A stretch of DNA of 64,000 nt. Origin: HGM04593 sp045631205. GTDB taxonomy: Bacteria > Bacteroidota > Bacteroidia > Bacteroidales > Bacteroidaceae. The DNA is taken from contig JAZQUI010000021.1 of the NCBI GenBank assembly GCA_045631205.1, positions 28,398 through 92,397 of the forward strand, given 5' to 3'. Made by a program: the position numbers and the translations under genes. Below are positions 19,594-26,478 of the stretch, piece by piece. How positions within the stretch are numbered: position 1 is the stretch's first letter; every line of letters starts with the position of its first letter. Below the pieces are notes generated by a model. It was not told the origin of the DNA. It worked only from the letters and a program-made list of their open reading frames with translations, and did not search any database.

Positions 19594-20700
19594 ATGAAAA
19601 AGATTTACTTTTTTCTCATTGCTCTGTTGCTCACATTGAGTGCAGGCGCACAAACTTTCCCCGCCTGGACATCGACCAACGGTGGCACACACAACAGCAG
19701 TTCGCAGAACAATTATGCAGTTTATGCTGTTGAAGGCTGCACTTTTACCTTCGACTGGTCGGTAAGTAGCGAGAGCAATTACGATTGGCTCACCGTCACC
19801 ATCGACGGGGAAGAGGTACTGCGCAAGAGCGGTAGTTATTCGGGCACATACACCCACACATTCACTGCCGCCGGCGTATACACCATAGTGGCAAAATATA
19901 CCAAAGACGGCAGTGCCAATGGTGGCAACGACCGTGGCACTATCTCCAATGCCACACTCACAATACCCACCACTCCAAGCACCCCTGCCGGCAAAAGAGG
20001 CGATGTTGACGGCGACGGCACAGTTGACGTAGCCGATGTAACCGAACTTGTAGATATAATTCTTAATGGTGATGACGAAGAAGAACCCGACACACCTGCA
20101 GTTCCAGAAGAACCCGCTGTTGATGCAAGAGCCATCGACCTTGGCCTGCCCAGTGGCATTAAATGGGCAAGCTGCAACGTTGGTGCCACTGCCCCCGAAG
20201 AGTATGGCGGTTACTACGCTTGGGGAGAAACTGATGAAAAAAGCAATTACAATTGGAGCACCTATAAATATTGCAACGGCACCTCCACCTCAATGACCAA
20301 ATACTGCACCGATAGCATTCATGGCACAGTGGATAACAAAACAACTCTTGAACCTGGTGACGATGTTGCCCACGTTAAGTGGGGCGGTTCTTGGCGTATG
20401 CCCACAAAAGCCGAGCAAGACGAATTGCGCAACAACTGCACTTGGACTTGGAGCACCCTTAACGGTGTTAACGGTTACCGCGTAACCGGCCCCAATGGCA
20501 ACAGCATCTTTCTGCCCGCTGCGGGCTATCGCTTCGAAAGTGGAGTCTACTACCAGGGGTCTGACGGCCGCTATTGGTCGAGCTCGTTGTACAGCAGCAA
20601 CAGCAGCAGCGCTTACAACTTGCTCTTCAGCAGCAGCTACTACGACTGGGACTACAACGACCGTTACCTCGGTCGATCGGTCCGCCCTGTGTGTGAGTAA
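19594..20700 (+). CDS. secreted protein with dockerin-like repeat and FISUMP/C-type-lectin-like C-terminus
   Basis: The 368-residue protein has a type I signal peptide (cleavage after SAGAQ), a beta-rich module (residues 22-125), a dockerin-like calcium repeat GDVDGDGTVDVADVTEL near residues 136-152, an acidic linker, and a C-terminal domain opening DLGLPSGIKWASCNVGA and containing YYAWGET and SWRMPTKAEQDEL. That domain is the FISUMP (TIGR02145/DUF1566-like) type, related in shape to C-type-lectin and sulfatase-modifying folds. The last 40 residues are a low-complexity Ser/Tyr/Asn/Asp stretch ending GRSVRPVCE; see the findings for why it resembles a variable region. It is probably surface-exposed with a binding role. 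Function is unknown. It stands alone between a palindrome and a hairpin. Confidence 0.82.
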   Translation: MKKIYFFLIALLLTLSAGAQTFPAWTSTNGGTHNSSSQNNYAVYAVEGCTFTFDWSVSSESNYDWLTVTIDGEEVLRKSGSYSGTYTHTFTAAGVYTIVAKYTKDGSANGGNDRGTISNATLTIPTTPSTPAGKRGDVDGDGTVDVADVTELVDIILNGDDEEEPDTPAVPEEPAVDARAIDLGLPSGIKWASCNVGATAPEEYGGYYAWGETDEKSNYNWSTYKYCNGTSTSMTKYCTDSIHGTVDNKTTLEPGDDVAHVKWGGSWRMPTKAEQDELRNNCTWTWSTLNGVNGYRVTGPNGNSIFLPAAGYRFESGVYYQGSDGRYWSSSLYSSNSSSAYNLLFSSSYYDWDYNDRYLGRSVRPVCE

Positions 20701-20723
20701 TTTAAGTGAATAAATAGCATCAT

Positions 20724-20750
20724 CCCGCTCTCCGTTTTTCGGTGAGCGGG
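20724..20750 (+). terminator. hairpin downstream of the FISUMP-like gene
   Basis: CCCGCTC pairs with GAGCGGG, extended inward by CCG/CGG across a T-T mismatch, with a five-T loop. It starts 24 bases after the stop codon. There is only a weak T tract after it. It may be a terminator, or, if the gene is a retroelement target, the downstream structure used in such systems. Confidence 0.5.
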
Positions 20751-20773
20751 GTGTGTTCTTTCGTATTTTTCCT

Positions 20774-20822
20774 CTCCCCTCCGTCGGCAAGCCGACTCCT
20801 CCACCTCGCAAAGCAAGGGGAG
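20774..20822. repeat. nested inverted-repeat intergenic element
   Basis: CTCCCCT at 20774-20780 pairs with AGGGGAG at 20816-20822, and inside it GTCGGC pairs with GCCGAC at 20783-20796 around an AA loop. Elements of this look (a Ser/Thr-like GTCGGC hairpin inside a CTCCCCT frame) recur between genes in many gut bacteria as I remember them. I cannot check copy number here. Confidence 0.55.
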
Positions 20823-20840
20823 GAGTTTAATACGTTGCTC

Positions 20841-20952
20841 TATTCTTGCTTTTTGCTTCTCGGTGGCCCGTGGGTTTTTCTCTCAATAAACTTGTTCTTT
20901 TCTTGAAATTACTCTTGCAATGGTTGGTAGGGGCGCACCGATGTGTGCGCCC
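20841..20952. repeat. short copy of intergenic repeat family (copy A)
   Basis: The left 65 bases match 42550-42614 at 50 of 65 ungapped positions by hand count. The right end (GCAATGG then GGGCGCAC, 6-base loop, GTGCGCCC at 20931-20952) resembles 42931-42965. Between these ends the 42.5-kb copy carries about 300 bases more, so this looks like an internally deleted relative. Confidence 0.6.
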
Positions 20953-21170
20953 AAAATGCAACAGAGACTATTCTTTTCGTGTGCCGGGCGTTTTTATAAC
21001 TTTTTGAGCGACAAAATGTTAACAAACAAATATACAGAAACAAAGAATCGCTGTTAGCGACACCGATAACTAAAAAGCAAACAATATTACGTGTGTAAAC
21101 AAACACTACCCTCACTTACTTTCGCAAGCCAGGGGCGAAGTTAAAATACACCGGTCTGCCCAAAAGCTGA

Positions 21171-21196
21171 TAAGGGCACACGCCGATGCGCCCTTA
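21171..21196. repeat. degenerate copy of the GGGCGCAC hairpin
   Basis: TAAGGGC-CA pairs imperfectly with TG-CGCCCTTA around CACGCCGA. It shares the GATG-GCGCCC core with the hairpin at 20931-20952 and the right end of the 42.5-kb element, so it is probably a decayed member of the same family. Confidence 0.4.
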
Positions 21197-21220
21197 AAAG
21201 AGAAATATAAGAGTTAATTA

Positions 21221-21526
21221 TTACTCGCCGTAAGAAGTCTCATCCTCGGCAACAAGAGGCAAGTCACCAGCCTCGTCGCCAAAAGAATAACCACGCGAAG
21301 AGTTCGCATTCAAATAAGCATCACGCATCTCTTCAATCTCATCGACCTCTTCGGGTGAAAGATATTCAAGAAGTTCCTCACGTGAATAGAGGAAAAGTGT
21401 TGCAGCATCGCTCGCAAGAACTTCGCCCAATGTTCCCTCGTCGTGTAACTCTTTTATCAATTCGCGACACTCGTCGCCGGTTGCCGTGCCATCAATAAAA
21501 CGCAAAATTCTATCTTCCTTTTCCAT
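21221..21526 (-). CDS. small acidic protein of unknown function
   Basis: I do not recognise this 101-residue protein. It is strongly acidic, has no signal peptide or membrane segment, and its first 30 residues (RILRFIDGTATGDECREL) look like the helical start of FecR/anti-sigma proteins or other short adaptor domains. The C-terminus is low-complexity and acidic. It starts 3 bases after the thioesterase stop and is almost certainly co-transcribed with it. Coding is supported by clean reading frame, codon usage like its neighbours and tight spacing. Confidence 0.75.
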   Translation of the reverse strand: MEKEDRILRFIDGTATGDECRELIKELHDEGTLGEVLASDAATLFLYSREELLEYLSPEEVDEIEEMRDAYLNANSSRGYSFGDEAGDLPLVAEDETSYGE

Positions 21527-21529
21527 AAT

Positions 21530-22279
21530 TTACTGTTCAATAGAGTTAAACACTAACTCGCAACGCGAAGCTGGTTGCCCGTTCTCCTTGGTAACCTGTG
21601 CAAGGAAACGGTTTTCATCTATTTTCTTCACACCATATGTAAGTTCCTCGGCTGCCGCACCCTCCTGCATATAACTTATCACAAGGTCGGTGAGGGTGTG
21701 GCTGTTCATATAATCGAGTGAAAGATAGTCAAATATATGCTCCAATGTGCGCACACTGTTCATATGCCCGTTAATATCGACATCGCTGTATTGTGGGCGA
21801 TGACGGAACGACACTTCATCGACATCCATACGAGGAAGCGAAGGAATGCGACGCATAGGGAAAGGCTCGTCAGGCAGCATACACTCAAGCAGTCGGCGGC
21901 CTATGTCGCCGTTCAAATCGACCGAAGTGCGGTTCTTTAAATCCATAAGGGCCATTGTGGTGATAGAGGTTGCAATGATATTGCCATCTTCATCGAGAAC
22001 ACGGAAACAACGGTCGGTAAAACCGTGATAGAGGTTGCGTACCCACGTTTCTATATAATAATTCTCTCTCCACAGGGGGAGGCGTTCTATGTGTACCGCC
22101 ATACGGGCAAGCACCCAGCCAAGTGTGCTTGTGGCGCCAAAACCGCGTGCTTCGCCGTGACGACCGCCGCAGGTGAGCATCTGCCTGCACAATGTCGCGG
22201 GACGCACCCTTCCTTTGCTGTCGACCAGAAATGTTTCGGCGTAAAAAGGGATGCGGTCTATATTCAAACTACTTTTCAT
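21530..22279 (-). CDS. acyl-ACP thioesterase
   Basis: The protein resembles FatA/FatB-type acyl-ACP thioesterases, which release free fatty acids from acyl carrier protein. It has two hotdog halves in 249 residues. The second half holds YSDVDINGHMNSVRTLEHIFD near residues 160-180, where the Asn and His of the NxH motif are the catalytic residues. No signal peptide is present, so it is cytosolic. It is the first gene of a two-gene unit with the small acidic protein. Chain-length preference is unknown. Confidence 0.92.
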   Translation of the reverse strand: MKSSLNIDRIPFYAETFLVDSKGRVRPATLCRQMLTCGGRHGEARGFGATSTLGWVLARMAVHIERLPLWRENYYIETWVRNLYHGFTDRCFRVLDEDGNIIATSITTMALMDLKNRTSVDLNGDIGRRLLECMLPDEPFPMRRIPSLPRMDVDEVSFRHRPQYSDVDINGHMNSVRTLEHIFDYLSLDYMNSHTLTDLVISYMQEGAAAEELTYGVKKIDENRFLAQVTKENGQPASRCELVFNSIEQ

Positions 22280-22303
22280 ATTGCTTTTGTGATTGTTCGA
22301 TTA

Positions 22304-22311
22304 CAAATTTA
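22304..22311 (-). promoter_or_regulatory. promoter -7 box for acyl-ACP thioesterase
   Basis: The minus strand reads TAAATTTG, an exact TAnnTTTG match, 24 bases before the ATG at 22279. Confidence 0.5.
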
Positions 22312-22381
22312 ACTATTTATGGCCAAGTTTTGTTCTTTTTTTGCCAAAATAGTTATTTCGAGATATTGAAACAAAACCTTG

Positions 22382-24256
22382 TTATGTGGCATACTCGCTG
22401 AGTTCCAGCCAACGCATTGTCTTTTCATCTATTAACTCCATTACCTGCTGTATGCGCTTGGATTTTTCCAACAGCACATCGTTGGCGAGGGTGCCGCTGC
22501 TCATCTCCTGCTCTATGCTCTCTTTTTCAGTTTCAAGCTCCATTATTTCGGCTTCAAGTGCTTCGTATTCACGTTTTTCCTTGAATGTGAGTTTGCGTTT
22601 CTCTTCGGCGCGATAGCTCTGCTTGGGGGCTGCAATCTTCGCCTCCTTTTCGGCTGCGGCTTTTGCGGCTGCGGCACGCTCCTCGTCGCGCCAGTCGCGC
22701 CAGTCGGTATAGTTGCCGGGGAAATCCTTTATATCTCCCTCGCCGTTGAAGACGAATATGTGATCGACCACGCGGTCCATAAAATATCGGTCGTGGCTCA
22801 CAACTATGACACAACCTTTGAAATCGCTCAAATACTCCTCGAGCACCTGCAAGGTTTCTATATCGAGATCGTTTGTGGGCTCGTCGAGAATGAGGAAGTT
22901 GGGGTTGCTCATTAGCACAGTGCATAGGTAAAGACGGCGTTTTTCGCCACCGCTCAACTTATATACATAGCTGTATTGCTTTTCGGGCGAGAAGAGAAAA
23001 TGCTGCAAAAACTGCGAGGCTGTGAGCATTTTGCCTGCCATAGGAATAACCTCGGCAATATTCTTCACAACATCTATAACCTTCATATCTTCGTTGAAAG
23101 AGAGACCATCCTGGCTGTAATAGCCCCACTTCACAGTTTCACCCACCTCAACAGTACCGCTGTCGGGCGCGACACGGCCAAGCAACATTTTAATGAAGGT
23201 TGATTTTCCTGTGCCGTTGTTACCCACGATACCCAGTTTTTCGTAACGCGAGAAGGTGTAATAGAAATCTTTTGTAATAACCTTGCCCGGGAATGCCTTT
23301 GAGAGGGCGCGAAGCACAAATATCTTGTTGCCAATGTACTGTGCTTTAACCTCGAGCGACACTTTGCTGTCGTCGCGCATAGCTGCAGCCTTCTCTTCGA
23401 GTTTATAGAATGCGTCGATGCGGTATTTTGCCTTGTGGGCACGCGCCTGTGGCTGACGACGCATCCAGTCGAGTTCCTTGCGCAGGAGGTTGCGTGCACG
23501 GGCAGTTTCGGCAGCCTGGTTCTGCAAGCGTTCGTCACGGCGTTGCAGGAAATAGCTGTAATTGCCTTTGTAGCGATAGAGGATATTGTCGTCAATCTCA
23601 ATTATATCGTTGCACACATTGTCGAGAAAATAGCGGTCGTGGGTTACCATAAGCAGGCTGCAACTTATGCGTGCGAGATAGTCTTCGAGCCACTCCACCA
23701 TCTCCATATCAAGGTGGTTGGTAGGCTCGTCGAGGATCATAAGGTCGGGTTGCTCAATGAGTACCGCTGCAAGAGCGATGCGCTTTCTCTGGCCTCCCGA
23801 AAGTTCCTTCACCGGCTGGTCGAAACGCGATATCTTCAACTTACCCAGCACCTGCTTGGCACGGTGTTCATAGTCCCACGCAGCAAGGCGGTCCATCTCC
23901 TCCATCAAGTGTTGCAGCTCCTTTTCATTACCGGCATCCACGGCACGCTCGTAGCGGGCTATGACACCTGCCGTTTCGGGGTTGCGCTGCAAGCAGGCCT
24001 CTATTACAGTAAGTTCACCATCAAATGAGGGTTCCTGCTCCAAATACCCCACTCTGATGCCTCCGCGCAGGGTTATGCGTCCCTCGTCGCAAGGTTCTTC
24101 ACCGGCTATTATTTTCAAGAGAGTACTCTTTCCACGGCCATTGCGGGCTATAAGTCCTATACGTTGCCTCTCCTCTACCGTGAACGATATATTGCTGAAC
24201 AGTTCAAGATCGCCAAACCTTTTTGATATTCCCTCTATTTGCAAGTCTATTGCCAT
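22382..24256 (-). CDS. ABC-F family ATPase
   Basis: This 624-residue protein has two ABC nucleotide-binding domains and no membrane segment, as in ABC-F ribosome-associated factors (Uup/EttA relatives). Walker A motifs are GRNGRGKSTLLK near residue 40 and GNNGTGKSTFIK near residue 345; signatures are LSGGQRKRIALAAVL and LSGGEKRRLYLCTVL; both are followed by LDEPTN Walker B segments. A linker between the domains carries basic helical residues, and the C-terminus ends in a charged coiled-coil like that of Uup. The likely role is translation or DNA-associated quality control. It stands alone with its own promoter at 24284-24291. Confidence 0.94.
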   Translation of the reverse strand: MAIDLQIEGISKRFGDLELFSNISFTVEERQRIGLIARNGRGKSTLLKIIAGEEPCDEGRITLRGGIRVGYLEQEPSFDGELTVIEACLQRNPETAGVIARYERAVDAGNEKELQHLMEEMDRLAAWDYEHRAKQVLGKLKISRFDQPVKELSGGQRKRIALAAVLIEQPDLMILDEPTNHLDMEMVEWLEDYLARISCSLLMVTHDRYFLDNVCNDIIEIDDNILYRYKGNYSYFLQRRDERLQNQAAETARARNLLRKELDWMRRQPQARAHKAKYRIDAFYKLEEKAAAMRDDSKVSLEVKAQYIGNKIFVLRALSKAFPGKVITKDFYYTFSRYEKLGIVGNNGTGKSTFIKMLLGRVAPDSGTVEVGETVKWGYYSQDGLSFNEDMKVIDVVKNIAEVIPMAGKMLTASQFLQHFLFSPEKQYSYVYKLSGGEKRRLYLCTVLMSNPNFLILDEPTNDLDIETLQVLEEYLSDFKGCVIVVSHDRYFMDRVVDHIFVFNGEGDIKDFPGNYTDWRDWRDEERAAAAKAAAEKEAKIAAPKQSYRAEEKRKLTFKEKREYEALEAEIMELETEKESIEQEMSSGTLANDVLLEKSKRIQQVMELIDEKTMRWLELSEYAT

Positions 24257-24283
24257 AATTCCTTCTAAACGCGTTTAAACACG

Positions 24284-24291
24284 CGAATATA
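24284..24291 (-). promoter_or_regulatory. promoter -7 box for the ABC-F gene
   Basis: The minus strand reads TATATTCG (one mismatch from TAnnTTTG), 28 bases before the ATG. It sits immediately after the T tract of the upstream terminator. Confidence 0.45.
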
Positions 24292-24292
24292 C

Positions 24293-24331
24293 AAAAAAAG
24301 CGTGTTATCCATAAAATAAATAACACGCTTT
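24293..24331 (-). terminator. intrinsic terminator for the DUF4890 gene
   Basis: On the minus strand GCGTGTTAT pairs with ATAACACGC (9 bp, 24300-24308 with 24320-24328), followed by seven T residues. It comes 19 bases after the DUF4890 gene's stop. Confidence 0.75.
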
Positions 24332-24346
24332 TGAATCTTTGTAAAA

Positions 24347-24793
24347 TTATTCCTTACTGCTCGAAGGAGGTCCCTCTCTGCGAGGGCCGCGTCCCATAGG
24401 ACGGGCATTTTTTTCAATCTCCTTCATATAATTGAGATACTTCTCGTACTGCTCGGGAGTGAGTATCTTCTGCATCTGCTCATCGCGCAAGGCACGGCGT
24501 TGCTTCATAACCTCACGACGCGCGCGCATCTCCTCTTCGGTAAACTTGCGACGCTCACCACCACGTTCGGCGCGAACTTTCATACTATCCTGCATAGCCA
24601 TTGCATCGGAATAGTTCATAAGCATCACCATACTATATTGCAAACTGTCGAGTTCCAGAACCTTGTTCAAGCTGTTGGTCTGCATAACAGCCATTGCCTC
24701 AGGGTCCATTCTGTAACGGCGAACATCCTGGCGCTGCGAATAGGCCGAAAAAGTGACGACCGACACTAAAAACAATAAAATAATCTTTTTCAT
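24347..24793 (-). CDS. small secreted Spy/CpxP-like protein (DUF4890 type)
   Basis: The 148-residue protein has a signal peptide (cleaved after SAYSQ) and a highly charged helical body rich in Met, Arg and Glu, with the pattern MQTNSLNKVLELDSLQY and KILTPEQYEKYLNYMKEIEK. The TPEQYEKY-type segment is shared with LTxxQ periplasmic stress chaperones (Spy/CpxP) and the Bacteroidetes DUF4890 family. It is probably periplasmic. A periplasmic chaperone or stress-sensing role is inferred from these relatives. It ends in a proline/arginine-rich tail. Confidence 0.75.
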   Translation of the reverse strand: MKKIILLFLVSVVTFSAYSQRQDVRRYRMDPEAMAVMQTNSLNKVLELDSLQYSMVMLMNYSDAMAMQDSMKVRAERGGERRKFTEEEMRARREVMKQRRALRDEQMQKILTPEQYEKYLNYMKEIEKNARPMGRGPRREGPPSSSKE

Positions 24794-24861
24794 AACTTTG
24801 CTTTATTTATACTCATTTGACTGCTGAAAACCGTAAAAGTAAAAAGCATAGATTATGATTT

Positions 24862-25536
24862 TTAATCTTTTTTAATGGAAGTGGTGCTGTGAACCACGCC
24901 ATCGACCATTCGTATGGTGCGGTCGGTCATCTGCGCAAGAGCCTCATCGTGGGTAACAATGAGGAATGTCTGGCCGTATCGGTCGCGCAACTCGAAAAAG
25001 AGTTTATGCAGTTCCTCTTTATTCTTGCTGTCGAGACTACCCGACGGTTCGTCGGCAAGCACCACATCGGGGTTGTTTATGAGCGCTCGCGCAACAGCAA
25101 CACGCTGGTTCTCACCACCCGACATCTCCGAAGGTTTGTGCCCGGCACGTGCTTCAAGCCCCATAACAGTGAGCAATGCCAAAGCCTCTTTCTCCACTTC
25201 CTTGCGTCCACGGCCTGCAATGAGAGCGGGTATCATAACATTTTCAAGAGCCGTAAATTCGGGCAGCAACTGGTGAAACTGAAAAACAAAGCCTATATGC
25301 TTGTTTCGGAAGGTTGCAAGCTCCTTCTCGCTCATACCGGAGAGTTCCTGACCATTAAAGGAGATGCTTCCCGAGGTGGGTTTGTCGAGTGTGCCGACAA
25401 GCTGCAATAATGTGGTTTTTCCGGCACCGCTGGGCCCAACAATGCTTATCACCTCACCTTTACCAATGCGAAGATTCACACCGCGCAAAACCTGAAGGCT
25501 TCCATAATTCTTGGTTATATCCTTTATTTCTATCAT
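24862..25536 (-). CDS. LolD-like ABC transporter ATP-binding protein
   Basis: The 224-residue ATPase has Walker A VGPSGAGKTTLLQ near residue 36, signature MSGGENQRVAVARAL, and Walker B VVLADEPSGSLD. The MacB/LolD type is supported by length, by EKELATFRNKHIGFVFQFHQLLPEF and by the absence of other domains. In LolCDE it drives lipoprotein release from the inner membrane, but no membrane partner is adjacent, so the substrate is open. Its ATG overlaps the tcdA stop (ATGA), so the two are coupled although functionally unrelated. Confidence 0.88.
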   Translation of the reverse strand: MIEIKDITKNYGSLQVLRGVNLRIGKGEVISIVGPSGAGKTTLLQLVGTLDKPTSGSISFNGQELSGMSEKELATFRNKHIGFVFQFHQLLPEFTALENVMIPALIAGRGRKEVEKEALALLTVMGLEARAGHKPSEMSGGENQRVAVARALINNPDVVLADEPSGSLDSKNKEELHKLFFELRDRYGQTFLIVTHDEALAQMTDRTIRMVDGVVHSTTSIKKD

Positions 25537-26240
25537 ATTTCCTTAATTACATACTCGGCAAGATAACAACCGAATACAGCTGTAAAATACCCAAGCGAAC
25601 CTATCTGCGGCTTACCACCCTGCGGACTTGGCTTGATGGCAGATGCGTACGGAGGCTCGCAACTATAAACCACCGGGAGCTTGAATGAGCCGCGGCAGTC
25701 GCGCAACATACGGCGCAGGTTTTTTGCAAGCGTGCAGTGCTCGGTCTTCCATAAATCACCTTGTCTAATATCGGCAAGGTTCATCTTTGCACCTGCGCCC
25801 ATACTAGACACTATTTTTATACCATTCTCCCAACAATACTTTATCAACGCAACCTTCGATGGCATAGTATCTATGGCATCTACCACAAAAGCACACTCAT
25901 ATTCCGAAAGAAGTTGAGGAATATTCTCTTCGCCAACAAAGATGTTTTTCACAGATAGTTGCACAGCAGGGTTTATATCGCGCAGACGCGCAGCAACAAC
26001 CTCGCATTTGGGCTGCCCCACCGTGGATGTGAGTGCCGGCATCTGTCGGTTCACATTAGTGACATCTACATTATCGGCATCAACAAGGGTAAGCCCCCCG
26101 ACTCCGGCACGACAGAGCATTTCGGCAGCCCACGAACCGACACCGCCCAAGCCCACAACCACTATGTGCGCTCCGGCAAGACGCTGCTGTTTTTCAGCGC
26201 CCAACAATAATTCTCCACGTTGCAACCAATTATTCTCCAT
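25533..26240 (-). CDS. tcdA: tRNA threonylcarbamoyladenosine dehydratase (TcdA), ThiF/E1-like
   Basis: TcdA is an ATP-dependent enzyme that cyclises t6A to ct6A at position 37 of ANN-decoding tRNAs. The protein has the E1-like Rossmann motif VVGLGGVGSWAAEMLCRAGVG, LVDADNVDVTNVNRQ and the conserved CEVVAARLRDINP. The C-terminal part (PSPQGGKPQIGSLGYFTAVFG) matches the TcdA subgroup better than ThiF or MoeB. I set the start at 26240 (MENNWLQRGELLLG), where the family begins; 20 codons upstream would cover a promoter-like box at 26257-26264. Confidence 0.9.
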   Translation of the reverse strand: MENNWLQRGELLLGAEKQQRLAGAHIVVVGLGGVGSWAAEMLCRAGVGGLTLVDADNVDVTNVNRQMPALTSTVGQPKCEVVAARLRDINPAVQLSVKNIFVGEENIPQLLSEYECAFVVDAIDTMPSKVALIKYCWENGIKIVSSMGAGAKMNLADIRQGDLWKTEHCTLAKNLRRMLRDCRGSFKLPVVYSCEPPYASAIKPSPQGGKPQIGSLGYFTAVFGCYLAEYVIKEI

Positions 26241-26256
26241 CGCGTTTTTGTTTATG

Positions 26257-26264
26257 CGAAAATA
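26257..26264 (-). promoter_or_regulatory. promoter -7 box for tcdA
   Basis: The minus strand reads TATTTTCG (one mismatch from TAnnTTTG), 17 bases before the chosen ATG. Confidence 0.4.
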
Positions 26265-26380
26265 CAAAAAATATCGGTATATCGGCGGACAACGCGACAA
26301 AAAAACCTTAAATTGTTAACAAAATGATTGCAAAGTCAATTAAAATCATAACCTTTTCACATTTTTTACAAAATATACTT

Positions 26381-26388
26381 TATATTTG
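26381..26388 (+). promoter_or_regulatory. promoter -7 box for asd
   Basis: TATATTTG is an exact consensus match, 91 bases before the ATG. The resulting leader of about 83 bases contains GC-rich inverted repeats (see 26406-26435). Confidence 0.6.
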
Positions 26389-26405
26389 CGTCCGAATAGG
26401 AAAAA

Positions 26406-26435
26406 GGGTACCGGGAACAGAGCCCGACAACACCC
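26406..26435 (+). promoter_or_regulatory. possible structured leader of asd
   Basis: Within the asd 5' leader GGGT pairs with ACCC, and inside it CGGG pairs with CCCG around AACAGAG. This is a two-step stem in an otherwise A-rich leader. I do not match it to a known riboswitch class. Confidence 0.3.
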
Positions 26436-26478
26436 GCCAGAACCAATTAAGAACAAATAAAAAACAAATTATAAAAGT

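Larger units (their letters stand above)
20701..21220. other. non-coding region rich in intergenic repeats
   Basis: No credible gene lies in these 520 bases. The stretch holds the hairpin at 20724-20750, a nested inverted-repeat element at 20774-20822, the short copy of an intergenic element at 20841-20952, and a related degenerate hairpin at 21171-21196. The remainder (about 20960-21170) shows nothing I recognise. Confidence 0.7.
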
